Below are positions 1 through 9,964 of a stretch of DNA of 64,000 nucleotides, piece after piece. The position numbers were made by a program, and so were the translations under genes. Under the pieces are notes generated by a model, which was not told the DNA's origin, did no database searches, and worked only from the letters and a program-made list of their open reading frames with translations. Within the stretch, counting starts at the first letter, position 1, and each line of letters begins with the position of its first letter. The DNA comes from Accumulibacter sp. (lineage in GTDB: Bacteria > Pseudomonadota > Gammaproteobacteria > Burkholderiales > Rhodocyclaceae), in NCBI GenBank assembly GCA_017302455.1, contig JAFLDO010000006.1, positions 1 to 64,000 of the forward strand. The letters run 5' to 3'.

Positions 1-259
1 GCAACGCTTGGCTGTCGGTGATCGCATCCTCGACTCCCTCATCCGACAGGCCGTACCATTGCTGCACCAGATACACCCGCAACATCCGCTCCAGACCCAC
101 CGGCGGGCGACCCCGCTTCCCCTTCGGATAGTGCGGCCCGATCACCCCAAGTACCTCCGCCCACGGGGTTACCTTCTCCATTTCGGAAAGGAACACCTCT
201 CGACGCGTCGTCCGCTTCTTGCCTTCAAATTCCACTTCGGAAAAACTGATCTGCTTCAT
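1..259 (-). CDS. IS5 family transposase, N-terminal part (runs off the window)
   Basis: The reverse complement from the ATG at 257-259 reads MKQISFSEVEFEGKKRT, then KRGRPPVGLERMLRVY and QQWYGLSDEGVEDAI. These are the hallmarks of the N-terminal DUF772-type region of IS5-family transposases. The frame is open to the window edge (86 codons), so this end of the gene looks intact. The DDE catalytic residues would lie off the window. The promoter is presumably inside the element between 260 and 331. Family assignment is firm; whether the full gene is functional cannot be seen. Confidence 0.75.
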   Translation of the reverse strand, partial: MKQISFSEVEFEGKKRTTRREVFLSEMEKVTPWAEVLGVIGPHYPKGKRGRPPVGLERMLRVYLVQQWYGLSDEGVEDAITDSQAL

Positions 260-331
260 CTCGCTACCCGGCGTGTGCTGGAATGCCCGTATTATACCAT
301 GCGGATATATTGCGATTAAATCAGCGTTTCC
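1..331 (-). mobile_element. IS5-family insertion sequence, one end only
   Basis: The left edge of the window holds the start of an IS5-type transposase gene and the terminus of the element. Reading inward on the minus strand, the end starts GGAAACGCTGATTTA at about position 331, which resembles IS5-family terminal repeats as I recall them. The four bases outside it, CTAA at 332-335, fit the YTAR-type target duplication known for this family. The other end lies off the window, so neither the second repeat nor the duplication can be confirmed. Confidence 0.6.
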
Positions 332-363
332 CTAAAATTCCGCCAAACCGGACAGGCCTAACC

Positions 364-768
364 TTACCCGCCATATGTTGGCAGCACAACCTCAAAATCC
401 CAAACCGCATACGCCAACGAACCTGACCGACCGCTTCGTGGCGAAACCACGGATGACCGCTCGTGGCCGTAAGCTGCCACACATCTCAATGCACCTTCAG
501 CCACCATCTCCCGCAACCGCCGCCACACAGCCTCTACGATCACCATCGAAGCATCATCGGCGTTTGGCTCACCCGTCGATTCGAGCAGCGGCCGATTGCC
601 AGACCACAGCCCCAGGTTGTTGCGAATCCAGGCGCCCAAGCCCATGTGCAATCCGATGAGTTCCGACTGCGCCATGGCCGCGATCGTAGCTTTGTCCTCA
701 TCAGAAAGGGTGGCGATCACCACGCCGACCGCTTCGTCGATCGTCTCTGGCCACTCCTTTTGTTTCAT
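364..768 (-). CDS. DUF6794 domain protein
   Basis: A protein of about 134 residues. Its N-terminal half, with EWPETIDEAVGVVIATLS, SELIGLHMGLGAWIRNNLGLW and a following DDAS.VIVEAVWRRL segment, is typical of the DUF6794 family of small proteins of unknown function. I start at the internal ATG at 768 because it sits directly before the conserved WPET block and overlaps the upstream stop codon as ATGA, a common coupling arrangement. The last ~35 residues run past the usual end of the family and may be an extension or a 3' frameshift. It lies in the presumed mobile region with the truncated nuclease. Function unknown. Confidence 0.5.
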   Translation of the reverse strand: MKQKEWPETIDEAVGVVIATLSDEDKATIAAMAQSELIGLHMGLGAWIRNNLGLWSGNRPLLESTGEPNADDASMVIVEAVWRRLREMVAEGALRCVAAYGHERSSVVSPRSGRSGSLAYAVWDFEVVLPTYGG

Positions 769-1133
769 CGGCGTGCCTGCTTCCGCCAATCCCAGGGCGG
801 CACCGGGTCAGTATCCCTCCATAATCCAACACGCCGCGCCTTGGCTTCCTGTTCTGAAAACTCGTAGGCTCCACGATCCTGCGCTGATTGTTCGTTGCTG
901 TATTTCCGATACCACCAGGCCAGGCCAGCGCTCAATTTGCGCCCGCCCCAGTGTCTAGCGTCATTGGGCAGTGCGGATAGTCCGGCGAATCGCAACCCGA
1001 GAACCCGGATGAACACTGGGCTTGCCCCTTGTGCTCCGTGTAATTCCTGTGTAATCAGGCCCGGAAAATTACACATATCCAGAGAAGCGGACAGAACAAG
1101 CCGCCACCGGAATCCGGCCTGCAACCCTTCCAA
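765..1133 (-). pseudogene. Truncated thermonuclease (SNase)-like gene
   Basis: The C-terminal ~58 codons (about 765-941) read AGLAWWYRKYSNEQS, EFSEQEAKARRVGLW and DPVPPWDWRK, the standard C-terminal part of staphylococcal-nuclease-like proteins. The catalytic N-terminal portion of that family (Asp/Arg/Glu metal and phosphate ligands) is absent. The upstream codons of this open frame (to about 1133) do not look like it. I therefore read it as a 5'-truncated remnant. Its stop overlaps the start of the DUF6794 gene by four bases. It lies just inside the tRNA-derived boundary at 1183-1229. Confidence 0.55.
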
Positions 1134-1182
1134 ATCAATACGTTGGGAACAATTCGGAATCGCCCAGCATGAACGAAGTGAA

Positions 1183-1229
1183 GACTCTTAATCCGTAGGT
1201 CCAGAGTTCGAGTCTCTGACGCCCCACCA
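1183..1229 (+). tRNA. 3' half of tRNA-Lys(CUU), partial; putative attachment site
   Basis: The 47 bases ending in CCA contain the anticodon loop CTCTTAA (anticodon CTT), a TCCGT 3' anticodon-stem strand, the T arm CAGAG-TTCGAGT-CTCTG, the acceptor strand ACGCCCC, discriminator A and an encoded CCA. The 5' half is missing: upstream bases cannot form the D arm or pair with ACGCCCC or TCCGT. It is therefore a gene fragment. Tyrosine-recombinase elements that insert at the 3' end of tRNA genes leave exactly such a copy at the far end of the island. Confidence 0.75.
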
Positions 1230-1675
1230 GTCATTCAATGAGTCAGCAGCATCCAGTCTGCAGTTTTTCAAACCGGGGTTACGTGCCCCGAAAATCCCCC
1301 GGATGAACAGGCGCAACCCGCCCGCATGGCAACCAGCGGGACAGATTACCGGCCCCGACGCCGGACAGCCTCCAATGAGGGAACCCGGTACCGATCGCCG
1401 CCACTGCTCATATTCGATAGCGAGAGCGCGTCTACCGATCGCCATGCTTTCCCTGCCGCCCCCTTCTGCACGCGTTCATAACCAGTCATTGCCAGACAAG
1501 CGGCGCAACTTGTTTTCTTTGCCATAAATGTGTTTGTCAAGGAAGGCCATAGTTTCTGAATCGGGCAGACGCCCCTCTCGAACCCCGCTGTATAGCTCCT
1601 GTTTCAAGCGACGCAAGGCTTCTACGGTGTAACACTTCGCCTTGAAGCGTTCATCCCGCTTCTGGGGCAGGTCGA
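1230..1675. other. Gene-poor stretch between the tRNA fragment and the protease gene
   Basis: I see no complete gene. A short hairpin CGGGG-N7-CCCCG lies at 1274-1290, without a clear T tract, and may be a decayed terminator of the original tRNA gene. On the minus strand a frame ending at 1476 is open back into the protease stop region (see the next entry). Confidence 0.4.
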
Positions 1676-1679
1676 CTAC
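1476..1679 (-). pseudogene. Possible remnant of a small coding sequence
   Basis: A minus-strand frame of about 66 codons lacks stops between the protease stop region and TGA at 1478-1476. It has protein-like composition, e.g. EALRRLKQELYSGVREG, then SETMAFLDKHIYGKENK. No ATG or GTG stands at a sensible distance from its upstream end; the only ATG is internal, at 1550. It could be the 3' end of a broken gene. I do not recognise the family, and chance cannot be excluded. Confidence 0.2.
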
Positions 1680-2464
1680 TGCTTCGCTTCTTGCGCCATG
1701 AGCTCGCGGAGGAAGCGCACGGGAATGGCAAAGCTGATTCCCGACGGCTTGCTGAGGACCGACTCCTTGCTCTCCTTGACGAAGACCATGTTGATGATGC
1801 CGACCACCTCGCCACGACTCAGCTCATACAGGGGGCCGCCACTGTTGCCGGGATAGGCCGTCGCGTCCAGCTGGTAGATGTCGAAGCTGCCGCTCCTGAT
1901 CTGCTGGACGACCCTCGCATTGAGCTGGCGCGCATTCGCACCGGGCAAGACGATCGGTGTAATGGCCGAGATGATGCCGCGATGCGTCACTGGCGAAAGA
2001 CCCAGGGCGCCGCCAATCGGGAAACCGGTAAACGCGACCGACTGTCCTTCCCTGACCGGGTCGGACTCGTGCAGGGTCACCGGTGGCAGCGCCTGCCCTT
2101 CGATACGCAGCAGCGCAAGATCATGCGCCTTGTCGACCGTCAGCACCCTGGCGGGACGCTGCTGTGCTCCTGATGGAGTCGAACGCGTCACAATGGCCAG
2201 TCGCTCCCCGGCAGCCTCATCCAGGGCTTGCTGAATCACATGCGCATTGGTCGCCACCTGGCGCCCGTCCCCGACGACGAAACCCGTACCCCGCATCACG
2301 AACTGGGGGCTCCGCGTCTGCTGATAGGTTCCGACGACCACCACCGATGGCTTGATGCGTTCGATCGTCTCGGGCAGATCGGCCGAGGCGGGGCTGGCAG
2401 CCAACAGGGACCCGCCCAGCAGGATGGCCAGCAGGAATCTGCTGGCGGCCACCAATCCGGCCAT
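1676..2464 (-). CDS. Exported trypsin-like serine protease (S1C/DegP-like fold)
   Basis: 262 residues. An N-terminal signal peptide (hydrophobic run to SPASA, ~residue 28) is followed by a single trypsin-like protease domain with a full triad: His in VATNAHVIQQ, Asp in KAHDLALLRIEG, Ser in YPGNSGGPLYE. No PDZ domain follows, so it is shorter than DegP/DegQ. It most likely acts in the periplasm. It is the last gene of the minus-strand polysaccharide run, two bases after the transglycosylase stop, so the two are almost certainly cotranscribed. Substrate unknown. Confidence 0.85.
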   Translation of the reverse strand: MAGLVAASRFLLAILLGGSLLAASPASADLPETIERIKPSVVVVGTYQQTRSPQFVMRGTGFVVGDGRQVATNAHVIQQALDEAAGERLAIVTRSTPSGAQQRPARVLTVDKAHDLALLRIEGQALPPVTLHESDPVREGQSVAFTGFPIGGALGLSPVTHRGIISAITPIVLPGANARQLNARVVQQIRSGSFDIYQLDATAYPGNSGGPLYELSRGEVVGIINMVFVKESKESVLSKPSGISFAIPVRFLRELMAQEAKQ

Positions 2465-2466
2465 CG

Positions 2467-3393
2467 CTATGAACCCCTGGTCAGGCGAATACGCGGTAGC
2501 TCCGGGGAAGGCGTGGTCACCTTGGCGTCATAGGGATGATCGTCTCGCTTGAAGAGGCTCACGATCCGTTTGACATAGCCACGGGTTTCGGCATAAGGCG
2601 GCACCCCCCGATAACGATTCACCGCCCCCTCCCCAGCATTGTAGGCAGCCGCAACAAGGCTGACGTCTCCTTCAAAGTAGGCCAGCAACCAACGCAGATA
2701 GGCCAGACCGCCACGCAGGTTCTGCTCCGGATCGAAGGGCTTCTTGACATTGAACCGTGCCGAAGTGTCAGGAATCAACTGCATCAGCCCCTGCGCATTC
2801 TTGTTTGATAACGCCGCCGGGTTGAAGTTGGATTCAGTCCGGATGACGGCCAGCGCCAGGCGCGGGCTGACGCCGTATTCCGGTGCCAGCTGGTGGACCA
2901 GACTGAGAACCCTTTTCTGAGCTTCGCTGCTCGGGACCATGACATCTTGCCCATCGTCGGCAGGAAACACGCCGCGCATGCATTCCGGCGTGTCAGAGGC
3001 GGGGTCACCGACAAAGCGCTGCATCTTCTGGGACTGCGGATGCCCCTGTTTCGCGGCCAGGTTGAAGAAGTAGGCCGCGCGCGCATCGTCGCGCTCGAGA
3101 CCTCGCCCATTGGCGTACATCCAACCGAGACTGAACTGCGCCTCGGGATCGCCGGCACGTGCGCCGTCACAATATAGCTTGGCTGCCCGCACGGGATCCC
3201 TCGGCACGCCTTCGCCATGTTCGTAGGCCAGGGCCTCCTTGCGCAGAACCAGCAGACGTTCGGCATCCGATTCCCGGGGAATCTCCCCGGCTGCGAAAAC
3301 CGGCAAGGACGCCGCGGCCAGGCTCAGCAGTCCGCAAAAGACCAGTGCGCCACGGCGCACCAGGGCCGGACATTGAAAGCAGGAAGGTTTCAT
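2467..3393 (-). CDS. Lytic transglycosylase with Sel1 repeats
   Basis: About 308 residues. A signal peptide (MKPSCFQ to VFAAG) leads into Sel1/TPR-like repeats (AAKLYCDGARAGDPEAQ, LGWMYANGRGL, about residues 55-120). An SLT domain of the Slt70/MltC type follows, with catalytic Glu in RTESNFNP, then LMQLIP and AAYNAGEGAV. It should cleave peptidoglycan glycan strands in the periplasm. I start at 3393 because the ATG overlaps the epimerase stop as TGATG and is preceded by a GGAG box; a longer frame begins at 3435. The coupling to sugar-nucleotide genes suggests a role in making wall gaps for polymer export (inference). Confidence 0.85.
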   Translation of the reverse strand: MKPSCFQCPALVRRGALVFCGLLSLAAASLPVFAAGEIPRESDAERLLVLRKEALAYEHGEGVPRDPVRAAKLYCDGARAGDPEAQFSLGWMYANGRGLERDDARAAYFFNLAAKQGHPQSQKMQRFVGDPASDTPECMRGVFPADDGQDVMVPSSEAQKRVLSLVHQLAPEYGVSPRLALAVIRTESNFNPAALSNKNAQGLMQLIPDTSARFNVKKPFDPEQNLRGGLAYLRWLLAYFEGDVSLVAAAYNAGEGAVNRYRGVPPYAETRGYVKRIVSLFKRDDHPYDAKVTTPSPELPRIRLTRGS

Positions 3394-4450
3394 CAACAAA
3401 CTCCGTTGGCTACGCTGAAGTGTGAGACATACCATGCCATCGACGCCCGCACCCCCTCTTCCAGCCTATGGCTTGGAGCATAGTGGAGGAGGCGCCTGGC
3501 TTTGGCAATGTCGGCCTGTGAGTGACGAACGTCGCCCGGCCGAAAATCGCCGTAGGCGGGTCGCAGGCTACGCACCTCGGGCCGGTGCTCGGCCAGAGTG
3601 TCGCGCAGGATCTCGAACAAGCGATTGAGCGACGTGCGATCATCCACCGCGACGTTATAGACCTGGTTGACCGCCGCCGGATCGTCGGTCGTTGCCGCCA
3701 GCAGGTTCGCCTGCACGGCATTGTCCACGAAGCAGAAGTCACGACTGGTCTCACCGTCCCCGTTTATCATCACCTGCCCGCCAAGCAGCATGCCCCGGGT
3801 CCAGCGGGGGATCACCGCGGCATAGGCACCTTCAGGGTCCTGGCGGGCGCCGAAGACGTTGAAATAGCGCAGGCCGATCGACGGAAAGGCGTAGCAACGA
3901 GCGAACACCTCGGCATACAGCTCGTTAACCAGCTTGGTCACGGCATAGGGTGATAGCGGCCGCCCAATGCGGTCTTCAACCTTGGGAAGAGCCTCATGAT
4001 CACCATAGGTCGAACTCGACGCAGCATAGACGAAGCGTTTGACTCCGGCATCGCGGGCCGCGACGAGCATGTTGAGAAAGCCGTCCACGTTGGCCGCGTT
4101 GGTCGCCAGAGGATGGGCCAGTGAACGCGGAACAGAACCCAGTGCCGCCTGATGCAGCACGAAGTCGACGCCACGGCAAGCCTCGCGACAGGCGTCAGCA
4201 TCGCGGATGTCGGCCTCGATGAAACAGTGGCGAAGCCACTGTTCCGGCGTCACCAGCGACCTGACCTCGTCAAGATTTCGCCGGTGACCGGTTGCGAAGT
4301 TGTCCAGCCCGATCACTGTCTGGCCAAGTTGGAGCAAGGTTTCGACCAGATGCGAGCCGATAAAGCCTGCACTTCCCGTTACCAGCCAGCGCGCCGGCTG
4401 CGCCAGCAGCCGGTGGCCGAGCGCAGCCAGGGCGGGAGGAGAAGTCGAAC

Positions 4451-4463
<13 letters not shown>
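3393..4463 (-). CDS. wbpP: UDP-N-acetylglucosamine 4-epimerase-like SDR enzyme (WbpP type)
   Basis: Extended SDR with Rossmann motif [28 protein letters not shown], the Ser region [15 protein letters not shown] and [13 protein letters not shown] (Tyr/Lys pair), about 356 residues. WbpP/Gne-type enzymes interconvert UDP-GlcNAc(A) and UDP-GalNAc(A). A frame open to 4631 exists, but the family begins close to [12 protein letters not shown], so I use the GTG at 4463, which overlaps the end of the upstream dehydrogenase by 13 bases. With TviB upstream the pair would supply UDP-GalNAcA for the exopolysaccharide. The start codon is uncertain by some residues. Confidence 0.82.
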
Positions 4464-5731
<1,268 letters not shown>

Positions 5732-5778
5732 CTATTTCCCATCCCGTAACGTTGATTTTCCCGAGTCACACCGGCAGC

Positions 5779-8562
5779 CTACAGGCCCTTCTGCAACTCC
5801 GCGACCGCTGCCTGCGCCGGAAACTTGTCACCCAGCTTCGCCAGTTGATCGAGCTGGATCTTGGCCTCGCCCTTCTGTCCGACCTTGATCAGCGCTCTGG
5901 CGTAATTCAAACGGATCTGCGACGCCTGCGGCGCCAGTTCAAGCGCCTTCTTGAACAATTCCATGGCGCGTGCGCTATCGCCCTTGTCGACCAGAAGAAC
6001 AGCCAGCGTGTCCATCAGCGCCGGTTGATCGGGCGCCAGTTTGTTCGCCTTCTCGGCATAGTCAACCGCCTTCGGATCCTTGAGCTGACCGGCAACCCAC
6101 GCCAGATTGTTGAGTACCGCCGCGTTGTCCGGCTGCACTTCGAGCAGCACGCGGTAATGCCTGGCCGCACCGGCGTAGTCCTTGCGGGCGCTCGCCTGTT
6201 CGGCCAGATAGAGGCGGAAGCGGGCGTCCTTGGCATGCTCCTTGAGCCACGTCTCGGCAAACTTGTCGGCCTCCGCATTGTTGCCGCCCGCAAGCAGCGC
6301 GGAATGCAGCTTGGCTGCGAGCTCTGTGCTCCCGACTTCCTTGAGCCCGGCGCGATAGGCCGCCGCGGCATCGCCCCATGCTTTCTTCGAGGCATGCGCG
6401 TCGCCCGCGAAAATGTAGCCGATGGCCTCCTTGGGTCTCTGCCTTTGCACGTCACGAGCGACCTCGAGCGCTTCCTTGGTGCGTCCAGCATCAAGTTCAA
6501 GCATCATGATCCCGCGCTGGGCCTCGAGTGAGTCCGGCTTGACCTTGAGTGCCTTTTGCAGATTCTGCAGTGCAGCCTCCTTGTTCTTCGCCGCCATTTC
6601 AATTTCGGCCATGCGCAGATAGGGCAAAGGCGAATCCGGTTTCAGTGCGGCCAGCTTGCCGTAAGTGGCCAGGGCCTGGTTGAAGTCGCCGGCAGCCTGC
6701 TGGGCGCGTCCTGCAGCATCGAGGATCTCCGGCCGTTCCGGCAGCACTGCAAGCGCCTCCTGGGCTGCGGTGAGAGCGCTCTTGGTCTCGTTCTTGCTCA
6801 GGTACAGGCCAATCAGTCGCAAACGCGGGGCCGGGTCGGTCGGGTTTGCGGTCACCGCCTTGCCGATCAGCGCTGCGATCTCTTCGGTGGTTCCTCCGGA
6901 TTTCGCCCGCATTTCGGCAAGAGCCAGAAACGCCTGCACATTCTTCGGGTCTTTGACCAGCACTGCCTCGAAACGCTTCCGGGCTTCCTCGGGTTTCTTC
7001 TCGATCAGGTCCAGATTTGCCAGATTGGCTGCAGCCGGAAAATAGGCCGCGTTCAAGGCCAGCGCCTTGTCAAAGCTCTTCCGCGCCCCGGCGATATCGC
7101 GCTTGCCAAGCAGCGCCGTACCGCGCAGGTTGTATGTCAAGGGATTGTCGGGCTGCTTCTTCTCCAGTGCCGCGATTGCTTTCAGCGCCGCATCGAACTC
7201 CCGCCGCTGCAGGTGGGCTGCAATCAAGGCCAGATCCGCGCGGTTGCCGGGGTCCGCCGCCGCAACCTGTTCCAGATCACGGAACGCGACATCACTATCG
7301 CCTTTTACCATATTGACCATCGCCAACGAGGTGCGCTTGCCCGGATTCTTGGGATCGAGCGCGGCAGCCTGCGCAAAATACGTCCCCGCCTTGTCGATCT
7401 GGCCGTTCTGCAGAAACACCTGTCCGGCCAGGGCGAGCATGTTCGAATCCTTGTCGATCTTGTCAAGGACCGGCTCCAGGATGCCCAGGGCCTTGCCCGG
7501 TTGGGAATTGCGCAGGTAGCTGGCGATCAGGACGCGGCGTGTAACACCAAGCGGCGGAGTTTGCGGCAGCGCCTTGAGCAGGTAGGTCTCGGCCTGTGGG
7601 AAGGCCTTCAATTCGTACTCGATCAGGCCTGCCAGTTGCAGACCCAGGGGATTGTCGGGGACCGCCCGCAGCATCAGGAGAATGGAGTCCCTGGCGGCCG
7701 CATAGTCCTTCCTCTGATAGGCGAGCATGGCCGCCAGGTAATGCGTCTGGGGATGATTGGCAGCAATCTGTTTCATCGACGCAAGCTGGACGCCAGCCTC
7801 ATCGATCTTGCCCTCCGCCAGCAGCTGCCGAATGATCGCCGCATGCGCAGCGAGATAGTCCGGTTTGATTTCCAGTGCCTTCCGATAGGACATCATGGCG
7901 CCCGCAGCGTCCCCCTGGGCAGACAGGAGATCCCCCTTGATCTGCCAGGCGTCATGCAGCCTGGGCGATTTCTCGAGTGCACTGTCGAGCAGCGCGACGG
8001 CCCCCGGCAGGTCACCGCGGCCGGCTTTCAGCCGCGCCTCGCCGATCAAGGCCGGGGCGTTGCCCGGTTCGGCAGCCAGTGACGCGGCATAAGCCGCCTC
8101 AGCCTTATCCGGCTTGCCCTGCATCAGGTAGGCCTGACCAATCGAAGTCTGCAATGCGGCCTTCGCCGCCGCCGTCGTGAGATCGGCTTTGGCCAACTCG
8201 TTTGTCACTTTCTCGGGCTGTCCCAGCATCAACAGGGTGCGTGCCAGCAAGGGAACCACCTCATCGGCCGGGTAGTTCAGATCCTTCGCCTTGCGCAACT
8301 CGACCTCGGCGCCCGTTGGATCGCTTCCTTCAAGCAGCGCCTTGGCAAGCAGAAAACGCGCCTCGGCAAGTTGGGGATCCTTCTGCAAGGCGTTCTTCAA
8401 CTGGATGACGGCAGTCTTGTGGTCGTGCTTCAGCAGCGATTCCTTCGCCGAAGACAGCAGAGCTGTCGGGTTATCGCCGCCGCAGCCGACCAGGAGAAGA
8501 GTAGCCAGCAATGCCGAAGCGGTCGCCTTGCGCAGCGTGTGCATCGAGTTACGTGTATTCAT
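5779..8562 (-). CDS. prsT: PEP-CTERM system TPR-repeat lipoprotein PrsT
   Basis: About 927 residues. The N-terminus carries a signal peptide with lipobox LLLVGC (Cys ~27), then near-continuous TPR repeats from residue ~45 to the end (e.g. AEARFLLAKALLEGSDP, FNQALATYGKLAALKPD, NYARALIKVGQKGEA). The length and its place directly after prsR and prsK match the PrsT family of the EPS/exosortase system. It should be an outer-membrane-anchored periplasmic scaffold; its exact partner is not known. I take the ATG at 8562 over the GTG at 8574 because GGGGACC lies at the right distance before it. Confidence 0.9.
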   Translation of the reverse strand: MNTRNSMHTLRKATASALLATLLLVGCGGDNPTALLSSAKESLLKHDHKTAVIQLKNALQKDPQLAEARFLLAKALLEGSDPTGAEVELRKAKDLNYPADEVVPLLARTLLMLGQPEKVTNELAKADLTTAAAKAALQTSIGQAYLMQGKPDKAEAAYAASLAAEPGNAPALIGEARLKAGRGDLPGAVALLDSALEKSPRLHDAWQIKGDLLSAQGDAAGAMMSYRKALEIKPDYLAAHAAIIRQLLAEGKIDEAGVQLASMKQIAANHPQTHYLAAMLAYQRKDYAAARDSILLMLRAVPDNPLGLQLAGLIEYELKAFPQAETYLLKALPQTPPLGVTRRVLIASYLRNSQPGKALGILEPVLDKIDKDSNMLALAGQVFLQNGQIDKAGTYFAQAAALDPKNPGKRTSLAMVNMVKGDSDVAFRDLEQVAAADPGNRADLALIAAHLQRREFDAALKAIAALEKKQPDNPLTYNLRGTALLGKRDIAGARKSFDKALALNAAYFPAAANLANLDLIEKKPEEARKRFEAVLVKDPKNVQAFLALAEMRAKSGGTTEEIAALIGKAVTANPTDPAPRLRLIGLYLSKNETKSALTAAQEALAVLPERPEILDAAGRAQQAAGDFNQALATYGKLAALKPDSPLPYLRMAEIEMAAKNKEAALQNLQKALKVKPDSLEAQRGIMMLELDAGRTKEALEVARDVQRQRPKEAIGYIFAGDAHASKKAWGDAAAAYRAGLKEVGSTELAAKLHSALLAGGNNAEADKFAETWLKEHAKDARFRLYLAEQASARKDYAGAARHYRVLLEVQPDNAAVLNNLAWVAGQLKDPKAVDYAEKANKLAPDQPALMDTLAVLLVDKGDSARAMELFKKALELAPQASQIRLNYARALIKVGQKGEAKIQLDQLAKLGDKFPAQAAVAELQKGL

Positions 8563-8605
8563 GAGGGTCCCCACGGAGTCGAAAAAGTGTTGCCCGAAAC
8601 AAGCC

Positions 8606-9964
8606 TTATTTCAGCCCAAACCTGTGCATCATATCGTACAGCGTTGGCCGGCTGACACCGAGCAACTCGGCCGCCCTGACGACGTTGCCGTCGGCACGTG
8701 CCAGAGCGGTGATGATTACCCGCCTTTCCGCTTCATCACGCGCCTGCCGCAGGTCCAGCACAGCCGGGTCGGTTTGCTCCCCGCCCAGCAAGCCGATCTC
8801 CTCGGCTGTAATCTGATTGCCATCGGCCATGATTACCGCCCGCTTGATGCAGTTCTCCAGCTCGCGAACGTTGCCCGGCCAAGCATGCGATTCTATCGTC
8901 CGCAGAGCGTCCTCGCGCAAGGTCATCGCACCCCGATTGTTGTCAGCCGAAAACCGCCTGACAAAAGCGTGCGCCAGCAAGGAAGCATCGCCGAGGCGGG
9001 CGCGCAAGGGCGGAATATTCACGACGATTTCTGCCAGGCGATAGTACAAATCCTCCCGGAAACGCCCTTCGGTAATCAGAAACTTCAGATTCTGATGCGT
9101 CGCACAGACAATCCGGACGTTGACTGGAATCTCCTGCCGTCCGCCGATCCGCTCAATCACCCGCTCCTGCAGAAAACGCAGCAGTTTGGCCTGCAGGGCG
9201 TGCGGCAAGTCGCCGATCTCGTCGAGCATCAGCGTGCCGTTGTTGGCTGTCTCAATCTTGCCGGGAGTGGTCTTGGCAGCCCCGGTGAAAGCGCCTTTTT
9301 CGTAACCAAAGAGCTCGCTTTCGAGCAAATTGTCCGGAATGGCGGCGCAATTGATCGCAACGAAGCGCTCGCGGCGCCTCTGCGACGACTCATGAACTCC
9401 CCGCGCCAGAAGTTCCTTGCCAGTTCCACTTTCACCCAGCAGAAGCACCGTCGCATCGGTGACGGCAACCCGCTCGATCGTGCGACAGACACGCAGCAAC
9501 TCGGGGTCGCGGGTGAGCAGACCGGAAAGCACATCCGGCTGCTGCATCGACTGCAGCCGTTCGTTTTCCTTCTGCAACTCGTGGAGACGGTGAGCCCGTT
9601 GTATCGTCAGACCAAGCATGTCGATCTCGAACGGCTTGGCAAAAAAATCGTAGGCGCCGAGAGCAATTGCGCGCAGCGCGTTGGCGCGATCGTTCTGACC
9701 GGTCAGGACGATGATCTTGGTGTCCGGTGCCAGCGTCAGGATCTCTTCGAGCAACTTGAAACCTTCGGAGACGGAATCCGCGTCTGGCGGCAAACCGAGA
9801 TCCATCGTCACGACCGGGGGCTGATAGCGACGTACCAACTGTAGCGCACTCTCACGGTCATCCGCGGTGAGCGCCTCGTACTGGTCGAAAGCCCAGCGAA
9901 TCTGTTTCTGCAGCGCTCGATCGTCCTCGACTATCAGCAGGAGGGGCAACTTCTCGGCACTCAT
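8606..9964 (-). CDS. prsR: Sigma-54-dependent response regulator PrsR
   Basis: 452 residues: receiver domain (phospho-Asp55 in VVTMDLGLP), AAA+ domain with Walker A GESGTGKE and the sigma-54-contacting loop GYEKGAFTGA, and a Fis-type helix-turn-helix at the C-terminus (RAAELLGVSRPTLYDMMHRF). This matches the PEP-CTERM-box response regulator that drives sigma-54 promoters of EPS and PEP-CTERM genes. It overlaps prsK by four bases and is therefore made with its kinase. Targets within this window cannot be fixed by eye. Confidence 0.92.
   Translation of the reverse strand: MSAEKLPLLLIVEDDRALQKQIRWAFDQYEALTADDRESALQLVRRYQPPVVTMDLGLPPDADSVSEGFKLLEEILTLAPDTKIIVLTGQNDRANALRAIALGAYDFFAKPFEIDMLGLTIQRAHRLHELQKENERLQSMQQPDVLSGLLTRDPELLRVCRTIERVAVTDATVLLLGESGTGKELLARGVHESSQRRRERFVAINCAAIPDNLLESELFGYEKGAFTGAAKTTPGKIETANNGTLMLDEIGDLPHALQAKLLRFLQERVIERIGGRQEIPVNVRIVCATHQNLKFLITEGRFREDLYYRLAEIVVNIPPLRARLGDASLLAHAFVRRFSADNNRGAMTLREDALRTIESHAWPGNVRELENCIKRAVIMADGNQITAEEIGLLGGEQTDPAVLDLRQARDEAERRVIITALARADGNVVRAAELLGVSRPTLYDMMHRFGLK

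Noticed and set aside
1188..1445. Minus-strand frame whose translation ends WWGVRDSNSGPTD
   Set aside because: This tail is the antisense translation of the tRNA 3' end at 1183-1229, a familiar artefact.
6556..8082. 508-codon plus-strand frame opposite prsT
   Set aside because: It is antisense to an intact, well-conserved TPR lipoprotein gene; composition is what GC-rich opposite-strand frames give and no domain is seen.
8291..9844. 517-codon plus-strand frame opposite prsR
   Set aside because: Antisense to a gene with complete receiver, AAA+ and HTH domains; no recognisable protein features.
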